Part shown: positions 12,359 through 24,208 of the stretch, in pieces
Layout: each line of letters opens with the position of its first letter
Numbering within the stretch: the stretch's first letter is position 1
Origin: Carettochelys insculpta
Lineage: Eukaryota > Chordata > Testudines > Carettochelyidae
DNA: 64,000 bases
Direction of reading: 5' to 3'
Assembly (NCBI RefSeq): GCF_033958435.1
Contig: NC_134137.1
Coordinates: 246,992,501-247,056,500, forward strand
The notes under the pieces: generated by a model
Database searches by the model: none
What the model was told of the DNA's origin: nothing
The model's input: the letters and a program-made list of their open reading frames with translations, nothing else
Made by a program: the position numbers and the translations under genes

Positions 12359-12732
12359 GAGGATTATATACATCGCCTCTACCCAGTGAAGCAAGCAAAG
12401 TCTTCACTTATGTTTTTAGTACAGCTGGGACTAAGTCGTCACTAATGTTTTCCCTAGTGGATCTGTAAGAATGAGCTCAGAAAACTTGTTTGTGCACCTT
12501 CTGGAAAGACAAAGTATGTCTGGAGGGTGACATTTCAGTTCCTGTTATGGGACCTAGAGGTTATGATTTGTCCCCAGGTCTGGAATAGATGGGAATTATG
12601 TTCTAATTCAGAAGGAAAATGTTACATCTGTACCACAAATGTGCTTTGGAGTTAATCAAGTTATAGTGCAAAATCATCCTTTTGCATGGGAATCTACCTA
12701 TCAGATGTATAGCCTTGTATTATCCTGCGTTA

Positions 12733-13029
12733 GGCTTGGCTACACTAGACTAAGAAAGTTGACTGCAGAGACGCAGTTCTAGCTATGACAATTGTGTAGC
12801 TAAAATCGATGTATCTGTGCTCAGCTAACTTTTCTGTCTATACAGGAAAAGACGACTGGGAGAGTTTCTGTCATCAACCTCCCTTACTCCCCATGTCTCG
12901 TGAGGAGTTCAGGGGTCAGCTGTGACCCCTGGAAGGTTGATTCCATACATCCACACTAGACATACAAAATCAAACCCCAGAAGATCAAATCTGTGTGGGT
13001 TGATCTTCTGGGATAGTGTAGACATAGCC
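12733..13029. mobile_element. Harbinger-type MITE with TTA duplication
   Basis: A 297-bp element starting ggcttggctacacta and ending agtgtagacatagcc, flanked on both sides by TTA (12730-12732 and 13030-13032), the 3-bp duplication expected of PIF/Harbinger insertion. Near the right end, two copies of a tcaaaccccagaagatcaaa-like phrase face each other (about 12967-12988 and 12998-13010). Confidence 0.82.
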
Positions 13030-13032
13030 TTA

Positions 13033-14505
13033 GTAAGGAGATAGACTTGATCTAACAGTTTTTCCACCCAGTCTAAGGTCTGTGTCATTGTGACCATGTT
13101 CAGGTTTTAGGTTCTGCTTTATAAATAATTTAAAATCTGTATATGTGTTCATTTTTCTTATTTTTATACAGTAATAAAGCCACCCACCTACCCTGCTGTC
13201 CCATGGAGAGAGAAGGGAAAATGGCTAAATTTTCTAATCAGGATGTCTTGTGACAATTGGAACTGGGAACAGAGAGTCCGTTTATGTGACAAAAACTTGC
13301 CAGGGACCATTAGTAAAAATATCCTTAATGAATACACCCCTCCTGTCTTCTGCAGAAATCAGTATGAACACATACATCAAAACCACTGTGACAACAACTG
13401 AACAACAAGGATTCCGAAAAGGTACAGCTCTCAGACAACCAACTCATTCACCCCTCACTGGTGAGTCATACACCGTTTGATCAGCTGGACAGTGACAAAA
13501 AGTGAAAGATGCCTGGCACATTCTCCCATAATTCCCACCTGCAATCCCAGAGAGATGTTCTTGACTGCTACCATAAATAGCAAGAAAGATGTGCCAGGCT
13601 GTGCAGGATCTGAGCATTGATTGAGACTTGATTGGTCTCCCTACTGGTGCCCCTTAGTTATATACCTCAGTTAACCTGTCACTTTCATCATGACAGCTAT
13701 TCATTTTATGGAACACACGGCACTTTCCATTTTCCATTGGCTAACTTTCCTTGCTCTGAATACTTTGGACCCAAAGTTTGAGGGATGGCTTTTGTATAAA
13801 TGGTATCTATTTCAAAACAGATGTGCTCATGTTGAGGTAAGATATTAGATAAGACTTTCCACATTCCTGAAGATTTGTGAGCAACGCTGAAGAAGAACTG
13901 AAAACTAACAGGCTCTGACTCTGAGGCTTACCTAAATCAGAGGCATGAGAAAGGTGTGGTTTGAGCATGGTGATAGAAGCCAGATACTTCACAGTTCCAG
14001 TTAGGTCTGTTTCATGTCACAGAGAATGTTTGTGAAATATTTCAAAATTCTATGCTGACAAAGTCTGTTTTATGAAAAGGTCATGAAATGAGGTTTTCAT
14101 ATCAGTCCTGTGCAAAATTGCAAACTTCCATGTCTTTTCACTGGAAATACACTTCTGGTCAGAAATCAACTTACTTTATTTTGACATCTCTAACATGAAC
14201 AAGTGCCATTTCATCCTGTTCACCTTGAAAAATGATCTATCTTTTTTCTTTTCTGAAGTATAAGGCAGATTTTGGTTAAGTAACTGTTTTTCTTCGCTTG
14301 CATGGGTACATCTTGTAGACAACAATTCTTAGCTAAGAAAAATATTGTATTCAGACTCTCATTAGGGAAATCAACTTTACTACAGTAGGGCCCAACTTCT
14401 GCAAAAGACTATTTCACAACTGCTCTGACTATAATATTTCTGCTGATCCATCCCTTCAGTTTAATAAGAAAGAGTCATACTGGAACTCCATCACCTGACA
14501 TTGTG
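13033..14505. other. Unassigned sequence, no gene recognised
   Basis: No domain, exon or repeat family could be assigned by eye in this 1.5-kb stretch. Confidence 0.45.
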
Positions 14506-14937
14506 GGCTTTGTCTACATGGCCAGCCTCTGTTGGCAGAGGTCATGGTCAACAGGTAAACCTCGGCAGTACCATTGTCTGCAGATTGCATCTACACATAA
14601 AAGTGGCTTGACCAAGCAAGCCTCTCTGTCAACAGAGAGCAGCCATACTGCCTCGCCCTCTGTTGATCGAACAGCTGACCAGAAGCTCTGCAAACAGGGC
14701 TGCCTGGTGAACTGGAAGCTTTCTCTGTCAACAGAAGTGTCTACACGGGCAATCTGTCAACAAAATACTGTTGACAGAGGTGTTATACCTGAGTGGAAAG
14801 GGTATAACATTGCCAACTGAACAGCTGAGTTTGGTCAACAAGCTCTTGACAGAGGCCTTTAACCATGCAGACACTCAGCGAGTTTTGTCAACAAAAGCCC
14901 AGTTTTATTGACAAAGGCTGCCCATATTGATGTAGCC
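14506..14937. mobile_element. Harbinger-type MITE
   Basis: Starts ggctttgtctacatgg and ends gatgtagcc. The interior repeats the tctgtcaacaga / gtcaacaaaa theme in both orientations, as in the elements at 26672 and 58235 and in the outer parts of the two-gene element at 3904. No clear TTA duplication remains. An open frame of 105 codons lies inside it and is not a gene. Confidence 0.72.
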
Positions 14938-16088
14938 TGTGTGAAATTCTATGGCCAGCATTGTGTAGGAGTGTACACCAGATGGTCACAATGGTCTCTC
15001 TTGGCTTAATACTTTTGGATTGCATTTGCTGATCTGGTGAATGTCCCATAATGGTTCCATGTTTCATAGCAGAAAGTTGCTAAACAGTTGTGATGTAGGA
15101 TTTACAAACCCCAGCCTAAGACAAAGGCAGGGGAAAGGATGGAGCAGTCCTGGGCTAGGAAAGCCCTTTTTCTTAGGCACTACCAAACATGATCCTGGGT
15201 AAAGGAGCAGCACAACAGGATTTCCAGCAGTCCAGGCAGAGGAAGGAGGGCAGCAATTCCCAGGAGGAGCACTGCCCTGGCAGAATAGGAGAAGAAGCTT
15301 CCAAGAAGGAGGTCCAGATCTGAGTCTTTCCCCTCCTTTTTTTGAGGCATCACTTTACTGTAAGAACCATGTGCATGGGCACCAGAAGGATGCCTGAATC
15401 AGCCCTAGACTTGGGATTTGTAGGAAAGTTCTTTGATCAAATAGTAGCCCTGCCCTAAACTGAGGTAATGGCTGGGGTAGGAAGTGGCCCAGGGGAAAGG
15501 GAACATAAAGGGACCAAACATTGCCCAGCTTGAGCTGTCACACTATTTCAGGGCTTTGATGGAAAACTGGTGGAGCAGGAGGGCCCAGGTCCTCCTATCC
15601 ATTCCCGATTCGCCTGAGCCTAGTGCTGGAATGGGAAAGATCAGTGGTTTGCAACAAAGGAACTGACCTCGCTGAGTCCTGTTCTGGGATCCTAAACACT
15701 TTAGATGAAAAGAGAGATGGGGACAGCAGGCTCTGGTCACTCAGGCTGCTAATTGAACTCATAACCGCACTACAGGCACACAGTTAAAATATTTGCAATT
15801 TCCATATGAGACCTCCTGTACTGCCCTCCATTTAAATCTGCCATTAACACGGATTCCCACTATGGTGTTGAACCAAGGTAATTTTACCTCCCTGTTTGGC
15901 TTCACAAATGTGCCAGGTGTCTCATTGCATTTTATACATGATTAGTGTTGGCTGGCTATTTAGATTCCAGCTACTTGGGACAGGTGTCTTGTGTAATGCT
16001 GAGTACATCACCAGCACTTGAAAAACAATAATGATGATTCTACTTAGGAGAAAAGAGATGAGCTGTATGAAGAAAGTAGACAATACGT
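14938..16088. other. Unassigned sequence, no gene recognised
   Basis: Non-coding by inspection; no repeat family could be named. Confidence 0.4.
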
Positions 16089-16163
16089 GTCGAAGTAGCC
16101 TATTTCGATGTCCTTACTTCAATATAGGCTACTTTGATGTAGTGTGCTAGTGTAGACATAGCC
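16089..16163. mobile_element. Truncated Harbinger-type MITE
   Basis: A 75-bp right-end fragment reading tcgaagtagcctatttcgat, then gtgtagacatagcc. It matches the right end of the CpG-rich element at 50637-51348 and lacks a left terminus, so it is a 5'-truncated or deleted relative. Confidence 0.65.
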
Positions 16164-17169
16164 TCGGTAATCACCAGGAATATCTAATCTTCCAGACTTC
16201 AAATTGTTCTTTTAGTGAACTGGTCCAGAGAGGTCTATAAAAGGCAAGTAAATGATAAAGCAGAATGTTGTGTGTTATCCTGATAAGTCCTTTCCCTACA
16301 GCCTCATCTCTTGTGTTGTCTTACTCCTTCTGCCTAGTCTAGATTTCTGTCCTCTGTTTGGAGAGGTTTAGCGTTGTAAAAGCAAACTGTCAGAAAACTG
16401 TGTTTTTAATTTCCTCTAGTCTCAGATATCACAATCATTGATCAAGAGTTGCCATCCTGTTATGTATTTTTCTTAAATCAACCATGTCATAAAATTAATT
16501 CCATTTCTGAAGGCTTTTAGAATAATCACCTACACTTCATGTAGAAGCTTATGTTCAAAATATGCTACAAACTCTCAACTAATCCTCACCGTATCCCTTA
16601 AAAAGGTATTATCCTTAGTTTAAAGAAAATGTCTCTATGCTTCTGCTTCTTACATGATTTACCCAAAGCCACGGTGAAAGCCCACGTTAGAGCTGCAATT
16701 AAAACTTGATTCAAAGGCCTGGGTTCAAGTCATTAGGCCATCTCTCCTCTAAAGACCAAATGTTTGCACACAGCTAACCTTAGAACTGAAATGAATAAAT
16801 GTGAATGTTTTAAGGCCTGGGAGGCAATGCATACAATTCTAAAAGGGAGTGAGGAAGCAATGTAACACCATATTCATATAATATATTGAGGGTCATTTTC
16901 AAGAAGATGGTTGGTTTAAATATAGTGATTTATTTTCCTGTTTCCATCATTTCCAAGACACCTAATCTGGTCTACCTGGTTTACAAAACACCACTACATG
17001 TAAACAAGTTTTGAGCCTACTGACCTAATTACAGTTGGTTGTACAGAGAAAGTATATAAAATTTTCAATAGAAAACTAGAATACAGGACATTTTTGTTAC
17101 ACTTATTAGTTCTTCATTTTTTACCAGTCTACAAATGAGAGGCCAGTGTTTCACTCTGGACAGAAAAGA

Positions 17170-17402
17170 AGGCTGAGTCTTCAAATATCTAAAAAGATTT
17201 AGGATGATATTAGGAAAGTCTTCCTGACTATAAAGATAGGTAAGTAACAGACCAGGTGACTTAGGGAGATTGTGCAGTCCCCATCACTGGTCATTATTAA
17301 GACCAGATTGAACAAACATCTGTCAAGGATGATCTAGATGTACTTAATCCTGCCCTGGCATATGGAGACGGACTAAGACGCTCTATGGTGCTATGATTCT
17401 AA
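17170..17402 (+). mobile_element. CR1 LINE 3' end
   Basis: Diverged CR1 tail: ttaggaaagtcttcctgact, then caaacatctgtcaaggatga, then a final atggtgctatgattctaa. This is the characteristic CR1 3' untranslated region with its short tail repeat. The copy is 5'-truncated, as most CR1 copies are. Confidence 0.75.
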
Positions 17403-20154
17403 ATCTCCCGTTCAGTAACTTAAGTTATTATCAGGCCCACAAACCATATCTGGCTCCCTAACCCCCTAGAATTTTGGAAAAGCTTTGGTCCAAACTTTGG
17501 CCCAAGGGTTTGTCTAGTTTATGCATTTGTTTTGTTGGTGAAAAGAAAGAATAGATGAGACAAATATTTTCAGCTGAAAACTAATAATTGTTAAACACAA
17601 TAACACAGCCCAAATTAACACTTACCCTTTATGACATGCCCATTAGCAGAGATGAAAAGAGTAGTCACAGCTGAGCTTGCTGTTGTTCTCCCATCTTGTG
17701 ATTTCTTTTTTAAAAGTGGCATTTTACTTAAGTGAATTGTTGCTTGTTAGAGGATCGCTTACATAAGCCATTAGCCAACATAATGAGAAATAAACATGCA
17801 GGTATCCCTTGAGAGCAGCGCCCTCAGTTACTGAACGTCTCCTGTTTTCTGCCCTTCCTGGGAGTTTTTCTGACCGACACCACAGAGATATTTTTCCTGA
17901 ATTGACTTGCCAGCCTTTGGGTTGTTGTTTTCTCTTCAGTCTTCCATACTGTCTTGTTTTCTCCATCTTTATATGAGCTTGAATGAAGCTACGCTCAGAG
18001 CAGAACTGGAGAGGTAGGGGGGCTGTAAAACACTTTTTCTGAGACAGCGATTCTGTCCAAGGACTCTGGTGATACTTGATATAAATTAAATCAGCCTCAA
18101 AGCTCCCTCACACCCAGCTGCTCACATCCCAAATGAACTGTTCAGGCAGCAGGATCGCTGCAGTAGAAAAAGGCCCTGGCTAAGCCCTCTCCTGGAACAG
18201 CAAGGGACCAGGATCTGGCTCCACTACCTCTGTTGGTAATCCTGTACCTTATTATCCTCTTGATTACACAAATATAGATCAAAGTAATTCCATGGAATTG
18301 AATAGTATGTCACCAGTGTAAATTACTCCTGATTTACACCAACGTGAGCAAAAGAAGGATTGGCTCGAATGACTTCTCTCTTGCATTAGCTCATTTGCTT
18401 GACCCAGGGAAATATTATCTGAAAGCATAACATCGCTCTGGCTATATTAATCATAGCATTAGAAAACAGCTAAAACTTATTCTCCTGTAAGCCTTTTTTT
18501 CAAGATATAGCCTGTCTATTGTCTATAGGGAAGACTGACTTACTGTTGTTTTTATATATGCATGCTAGAAGTACAGCCCCCCTTAACATTTACTAAAGTG
18601 CTCTCTTTCACCAGTCCTTGAAACCTATGTTAAGATACCAGCCTAATGGAAAAATCAATTATCAAGTGAAAGAAGAGCTCAGCTGCTCCAGTTTATAAGT
18701 ATCCATCCTTACTCTGAAACCCTTTAAAGAATTCAGCTAGGTTAATTGAAAATACCGTGCACCTTAAGTTCTGAATGTCTCTTCTGTGTGGTGTCACATG
18801 CCCTAAAGCACTCCCCACAATTAGTCATATAAGAGGGTTGAGATTCAGTAACACACTAGCAAAAGTCCCTGCAAGAGCAGTTCTGTCTGCTCCCACTAGT
18901 TAGTCATTGGCAAGAATGGCATTTTGCAGAAATAAGCAAGCTTGAAGAAAAGCAATCCTTTATAAGAAAAAAAAAATTGCACAAGAGCTAAAGCAGTGCA
19001 TAGCACTGCAAGAATCTGACACAGCAAATCATTCAAATTTTATGGGTGCAAAAATAAAATGTGTAAGTGTTTTCTTCTGGGAATTAACACTAGTTACAAT
19101 TTCCAAGGTGTTGAGTAGCCACTATCTGTCAGTTGCAGAGCTGAGGGTTCAACTGGTGCATTGTTTGATGGAAAGCTGCTTAGCTGAAATATAGTAACTT
19201 AAATTAATAAACAAAATGTACAGAGATGATTTCTGATAAAAGTCCGTATATTGTTAAAACAATTCCATTAGATGTCGGGAGAAACTACCATGACAAAGGC
19301 CATCATGACAAAAGCCCTGTAGGAAAATTCACTACTATTTATTCTGTATTATTATCATAGTGCCTGGAGTCCTGAATACAGATCAGAGCTCCAGGCATTG
19401 GACAGACACGTGGCAAAAGACAATTCTTGCCCTGAAGAGCTTAGTGTAAATAAAGCATAGTAGGGTTAAGAAACGGAAATGACTGACACTGATTGAGCAA
19501 AAAGGTAGAGAAGGGGTGTCCACTATGTTTGCCACTCACCACGTGTGGCGAATAGGACACTATGTTGTGGTGAATATGGGGGTGGACAACTCGTGGCTAT
19601 CCAGCCACACGTGGCTTTTGGAGCCTTTAAATGTGGCTCCTCTCGAGAGCCACAAGCAGTGAGCACTGTTTACCCACTCTGCTTGGTGGGAGAAGTGCAT
19701 GGCAGCCCCAGTGGCAGCTCCAGTAAGTTGCAGGCATTGAATTAGAATGGGGGGAGGGAGGGCTGGGAATCCCTGGCTCTGGGGGAAGGCATTCAGTTAG
19801 AGCCAGGAGGGACAACACCACCTGGCTCTGGGGGAGGAGGAGGGCCTTCAGTCAGAGCATGGGGCAGCTGGGGGTGCCCTGCTCTATAAAGTTTTGTATA
19901 ATATAATGTGGTGAATATGGAAAAACAACAACCACGAGTATGGCAATCCTTGAATTCCTATTGCACACTGCTGCAGTAGAGTCAGTAGCACAATCATAAA
20001 AAGATGCTAAGTATGATGAGTGCCAGTCCAGTTCCCTATCCACTGGACCATGCTTAGAAATTGTTGGTTTGATTATTTGCCCCATTATTTTGGTTTCTAT
20101 TATTTATTTTGTATTATATCATTTATGCTAACACTCAAAATATTTGAAGAAACA
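17403..20154. other. Mostly unassigned, with old repeat fragments
   Basis: Around 18300-18350 (cagtgtaaattactcctgat) and 19350-19445 (aattcttgccctgaagagct) are fragments of old interspersed repeats common in sauropsids. At 19505-19640 a gtccactatgtttgcc / ccacacgtggcttttggagc stretch looks like a small DNA-transposon fragment. No gene was recognised. Confidence 0.4.
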
Positions 20155-20237
20155 ATGAGAGCTCCTGTGGCACCTTATAGACTAACTGATTTATTGGAGC
20201 ATGAGCTATCCTGGGCAAAGACCCACTTTGTCAGATC
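20155..20237. mobile_element. Penelope-type terminal fragment
   Basis: An 83-bp piece (ggcaccttatagactaactg, then ggcaaagacccactttgtca) of the same terminal repeat as at 12172 and 20413. It lies at the outer edge of the left arm of the inverted duplication and appears to interrupt it: short, weaker similarity between the arms may resume on its far side (about 20137-20154 against 24248-24262). Confidence 0.65.
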
Positions 20238-20412
20238 CTCTCATTCAATAAGGTCTCCCCCCGGATATTGCAGGAAATTGACATAACTCTCACAGTAGTT
20301 GTATTTTTTCTCATTTGTTTTCATTTTATGCTTTCAGTGGATTTTGCAAAAGTCATGGAATTATTTTTATTCATTTTAGGTTTGTAAAAGCTACAGATTC
20401 CTAATTAGAGAA
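20238..20412. repeat. Left arm of inverted duplication (LINE-free)
   Basis: The reverse complement of this segment aligns, roughly nine bases in ten by eye, with 21236-21376 followed without a break by 24209-24245. Examples are gacataactctcacagtagt here against tactgtgagagttatgcc at about 21352, and ggtctccccccggatattgc against gtatcctgtggagatctt at about 24212. It therefore shows what the right arm looked like before the LINE entered. Confidence 0.85.
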
Positions 20413-20970
20413 CAACAAGAAGTCCTGTGGTACCTTATAGACTAACAGATATTTTGGAGCATAAGCTTTTGTGGGCAAAGACCCACTTCATCAGATGCAT
20501 GAGTGGGGGGAGTGGTTTCAGAGGGGTGTTTAAACAGTGGGGTCCCAGTAAAGGGGAGGGCCACACAAGGTCTATTCAGTCAGGGTGGAAAAGGTCCATT
20601 ATCAGTAGTATGTATGAAAAGAGGAAAAAAAGAAGTCAGATAAGACCCGGGGGGGGGCAGGGGGGAATATGGCCCATTGTCAGTCTAGTGTGGTGATGTT
20701 AACACCTAGGGCAGAGAAGCTCCTTTTATAAGCTGCGAGCCACTCCCAGTCTCTGTTTAATCCTTGGTTGATGGAGTCAAATTTGTAAATAAATTGCACC
20801 TCAGAGATTTCTCTCTCCATTTGATTTTTGAAATATCTTTGTTTTAGGACTGTTACTTTTAAATCTGTTACTGAGTGTCCAGGGAGATTGAAGTGCTGTC
20901 CCACAGGCTTCTGTACATTACCATTCCTGATGTTTGATTTATGTCCAATTATTCTTTTATGTAGGAACCA
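20413..20970 (-). mobile_element. Penelope-like element 3' portion, truncated
   Basis: Read on the minus strand: a C-terminal GIY-YIG-type coding remnant (20970-20680), a 3' untranslated part including a G-run around 20650, then the terminal repeat ending in aagtcctgtggtacctt-type sequence at 20413. The insert lies exactly at the junction between two blocks (20971-21016 and 20238-20412) that are contiguous in the other arm (21188-21376), so its boundaries are defined by that empty site, with loss of a few bases. 5' truncation is usual for Penelope-like retroelements. Confidence 0.75.
20680..20970 (-). pseudogene. Penelope-like GIY-YIG endonuclease C-terminal remnant
   Basis: An open frame on the minus strand runs from the truncation point to a stop at 20680-20682. 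The visible protein contains HKSNIRNGN, then PVGQHFNLPGHSVTDLKV, then GLNRDWEWL near the C terminus. A conserved His-Phe-Asn-x-x-Gly-His stretch followed by a GLNRD ending is how I remember the distal part of the GIY-YIG domain in vertebrate Penelope-like retroelements, where it nicks target DNA to prime reverse transcription. The catalytic GIY and YIG motifs and the whole reverse transcriptase are missing because of truncation. The first codon near 20904 is not a true start; the frame is open further upstream to the element edge. Assignment to Penelope rests on motif memory, without alignment. Confidence 0.7.
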
Positions 20971-21016
20971 TTTGATATCAGGGATGAAATTTTGGTCCCA
21001 CTGAGGTCAGTGAAAG
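20971..21016. repeat. Inner inverted repeat, left copy
   Basis: tttgatatcagggatgaaat, then cccactgaggtcagtgaaag. Its reverse complement is at 21188-21233 with few mismatches. It forms the inner block of the inverted duplication. Confidence 0.85.
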
Positions 21017-21035
21017 CAATGAAGACAGTGAGCCT

Positions 21036-21150
21036 GCATCTGATGAAGTGGGTCTTTGCCCATGAAAGCTTATGCCCCAACAAAAGTTAGTTTAAAGGTG
21101 CCACAGGACTTCTTGTTGTTTTTGTGGATACAGACTAACACCGCTGATCC
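21036..21150. mobile_element. Penelope-type terminal repeat at the centre of the palindrome
   Basis: catctgatgaagtgggtctt, then ggtgccacaggacttcttgt, then gatacagactaacaccgctg. This is the terminal repeat in the orientation opposite to the copy at 20413-20500, and it lies in the loop between the inner inverted copies (20971-21016 and 21188-21233). Confidence 0.75.
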
Positions 21151-21187
21151 TTATCCAAATATTTGAGGCACTTTTCTTTGGTCAAAA

Positions 21188-21233
21188 CTCTTACTGACTT
21201 CAGTGGGGCCAAATTTCATCCCTGATATCAAAT
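21188..21233. repeat. Inner inverted repeat, right copy
   Basis: ctcttactgacttcagtggg, then catccctgatatcaaat; complement of 20971-21016. Here the block runs straight into the outer arm at 21236 with no insert, which is the empty-site state for the Penelope fragment of the left side. Confidence 0.85.
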
Positions 21234-21235
21234 TA

Positions 21236-21376
21236 GGTCTCTAATTAGGAATTTGTAGCTTTTACAACCTAACATGAATAAAAATATTTCCATGACTTTT
21301 GTAAAATCCGCTGAAAGTATAAAATGAAAACAAAAGAGGAAAAAATACAGCTACTGTGAGAGTTATGCCAATTTCC
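21236..21376. repeat. Right arm of inverted duplication, part before the LINE
   Basis: ctctaattaggaatttgtag, then tactgtgagagttatgccaa. Complement of 20412 down to about 20275. The arm is broken at 21376 by the LINE and resumes at 24209. Confidence 0.85.
21364..21376. repeat. LINE target-site duplication, 5' copy
   Basis: tatgccaatttcc, identical to 24196-24208. The left arm carries one copy of the corresponding site (tatgtcaatttcc on the minus strand), so the 13 bases were duplicated by the LINE insertion. Confidence 0.88.
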
Positions 21377-24195
21377 GACGTGACGTGCTTAGTGCTGCTG
21401 TAGCACAAATACCTGCTCGTGAACAACTGTACATTTTGGGGGACTTCAGTGCAAGAGTTGGAGCTGATTGGGCCTCATGGCCTTCCTGCTTAGGACACTT
21501 CGGTGTGGGAAAAATGAATGACAATGGACAGCGTCTCCTTGAACTGTGCATGTACCACAATCTGTGCATCACAAACACATTCTTCCAAATGAAGCCACAG
21601 CACAGAGTGTCGTGGAGACACCCACGCTCGAAGCACTGGCATCAACTAGATGTGGTCATCACTAGGCGTAATAACCTCAAAAATGTCCTTCTGACACGCA
21701 GCTATCATAGTGCTGACTGTGATACAGATCACTCGCTAGTTTGCTCCAAGCTCAAGCTGAGACCCAAGAAGCTGTACCGCTCTAAACCTGCTGGAAGGCC
21801 CCGCATTGACACCAGAAAGACGGCAAACTCGGAGAAAGCTGAAAAGTTCAGAGACACCCTCCAGGAAAATCTGTGCAGCGGCCCTGGGGGCGCCCATGTG
21901 ACATCCAAATGGCAACATCTGAGGGATACAGTTTACAACACGGCCTTGTCGGTGTTTGGAAGAAGAGCTAGAAACACGAACGACTGGTTTGAAGCTAACT
22001 CCGATGAGATGATTCCAGTCATTGAAAAGAAGCGCGCTGCACTCCTGGAGTACAAACGCTCACCGAGCCAGAGTACCCAGCAAGCACTTAGAGCAGCCAG
22101 AAGAACAGTACAGCAGACAGCCAGGCACTGTGCCAACAACCACTGGCTCCAGCTATGCAGCAGCATCCAGACCTGTGCTGACTTTGGTAATCTCAGAGGA
22201 ATGTACGAGGGTATGAAGACGGCATTAGGACCCACCCAGAACAAGATGGCACCTCTGAAATCCAAATCTGGTGAAGTCATCGCTGACAAAGCCAAACAGA
22301 TGGAGTGCTGGGCTGATCACTACTCCGAGCTGTACTCACGTGAGAACGTTGTGGTTGACGCAGCCCTTGATGCTGTCGAGCTCCTACCAGTAATGGACAA
22401 ACTGGATCAAGAACCGACTGTGGATGAACTGAAGAGAGCCATCAGCAGCATTGCAGCAGGAAAGGCCCCTGGCCAGGATGGTATACCACCAGAGGTAATC
22501 AAGTGTGCCACGGACACACTCCTGGAACCCCTACATGAGCTACTGTGCCTGTGCTGGAAAGAGGGTGAGGTTCCACAGGATATGCACGACGCTAACATTG
22601 TAACGTTGTATAAGAACAAAGGAGACAGAAGCGACTGCAACAACTACTGTGGAATCTCCCTCCTAAGCGTCACTGGTAAACTGTTCACTCGCGTCATCCT
22701 TGGCAGACTCCAGAAGATTGCTGAGGTGGTGTACCCCGAATCGCAGTGCGGATTCCACGCAGAGAGGTCTACCATTGACATGATCTTCTCTCTAAGGCAG
22801 CTGCAGGAGAAGTGCAGGGAGCAGAGGAAGCCACTCTACATAGCCTTCATCGACTTGACCAAGGCCTTTGACTTGGTCAGCAGGGATGGTCTGTTCAAAC
22901 TGCTCCACAAGATAGGCTGTCCTCCACGGTTACTCAAGATGATCCAGTCGTTCCACGAAAACATGAGAGGAACCATCCAATATGACGGCGCATTATCGGA
23001 TGCTTTCAGAATCAGGAGTGGCGTCAAACAAGGATGACTGCTTGCTCCAACATTGTTCGGGATCTTCTTCGCACTCCTCCTGAAGCATGACTTTGGATCT
23101 TCAACAGAGGGCATCTTGCTGCACACAAGATCTGATGGGAAACTGTTTAACCTTGCAAGGCTGAAAGCTAAGTCTAAGGTATGGGAAGTCCTCATCAGAG
23201 ACATGCTGTTCACAGACAATGCTGCTGTAGTGTCTCACACAGAAGACCAGCTTCAAAAACTGCTGGATCAGTTCTCCAAAGTGTGCAAGGACTTTGGGTT
23301 TACCATCAGCCTAAAGAAGACAAACGTACTCGGTTAGGATGTTGCTGAATCGCCATCAATCAGTATTGACAACTATACGTTAGAGGTCATCCACGAGTTC
23401 GTTTACCTAGGGTCCACCATCACTGACACCCTGTCGTTGGACACTGAGCTAAATAGGAGGATCAGAAAAGCAGCCACAACTCTGTCCAGACTCAGCGAGA
23501 GAGTGTGGAATAACAACAAGCTGTACACTCACACCAAAATGCAAGTCTACAGAGCCTGCATCCTCAGCACCCTCCTTTATGGCAGCAAGACTTGGACCCT
23601 GTATGCCCACCAGGAAAAGAGGCTGAATGTCTTCCACTTGCACTGCCTCAGGCGCATCCTTGGAATATCATGGAAGGACAGAGTGACCAACACTGCCGTT
23701 CTCGAGCAAGCTGGAATCCCAACCATGCACACCCTCCTCAGGCAGCGTCGGCTCAGCTGGCTTGGCCACGTCCACGGGATGAATGATGGAAGGATTCCAA
23801 AGACATCCTGTATGGTGAGCTAGCCTCTGGCAAAAGACCTCCCGGACGCCCCCAGTTGTGCTACAAAGATTTCTGCAAGAGAGACCTCAGAGAGGTAGAC
23901 ATTGAGCTGGACAACTGGGAAGAACTAGCAGATGACCACAGCAGATGGAGGGGAGGCAGGGTTTACACAAGGGCCTTCAGAAGGGTGAGATGAGGATCAG
24001 ACAGCTAGCAGAGAAGCGAGTGCACAGAAAGCACACTAAGGACTTGCCAGACACCCACCACATCTGCAAGAGATGCTGCAAGGACTGTCACTCTCGTGTG
24101 GGTCTTCATAGTCACAATAGACGCTGTAAATGAAGTCCTCAATTGAAACTATAAAGGGCGCGATCCATAGTCTATGCAGACTGAAGGATGCCTAC
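21377..24195 (+). mobile_element. Non-LTR retrotransposon (LINE), 5'-truncated
   Basis: A 2.8-kb insertion bounded by the 13-bp duplication. It starts inside the apurinic-like endonuclease domain and runs through the reverse transcriptase to a C-terminal zinc-finger-like end and a short 3' tail (agactgaaggatgcctac) without poly-A. 5' truncation plus a direct target duplication is what target-primed reverse transcription leaves. The family differs from CR1: the coding motifs are unlike the CR1 copies elsewhere in the window, and the tail is different. I cannot assign the clade firmly without a phylogeny. Confidence 0.9.
21379..24133 (+). pseudogene. LINE endonuclease-reverse transcriptase polyprotein, decayed
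   Basis: In frame from 21379: endonuclease motif ILGDFSARVG (about 21433), then RHPRSKHWHQLDVV, then the SDH-like DCDTDHSLV (about 21718). Reverse transcriptase follows: GKAPGQDGIPPEVIK, DCNNYCGISLLSVTGK (usually NNYRGIS), YIAFIDLTKAFDLV (motif A, about 22840) and IRSGVKQG. A TGA at 23035-23037 replaces the Cys normally next, and APTLFGIFFALLL continues in frame. The active-site motif, normally FADD, reads FTDN at 23209-23220, losing one catalytic Asp. A TAG at 23335-23337 stands where Gln is expected. A one-base loss near 23803 moves the frame (LYGELASGK, then GRPQLCYKDFCKRDLREVD follows), and another shift near 23985 leads to CKRCCKDCHSRVGLHSHNRRC, a Cys/His finger, ending at TGA 24131-24133. 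The encoded protein would nick DNA and copy its RNA; this copy cannot. Confidence 0.9.
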
Positions 24196-24208
24196 TATGC
24201 CAATTTCC
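24196..24208. repeat. LINE target-site duplication, 3' copy
   Basis: tatgccaatttcc, identical to 21364-21376, immediately after the LINE tail. Downstream sequence continues the right arm of the inverted duplication. Confidence 0.88.

Noticed and set aside
14503..14820. 105-codon open frame
   Set aside because: Lies inside a Harbinger-type MITE and consists of translated inverted tctgtcaacaga repeats.
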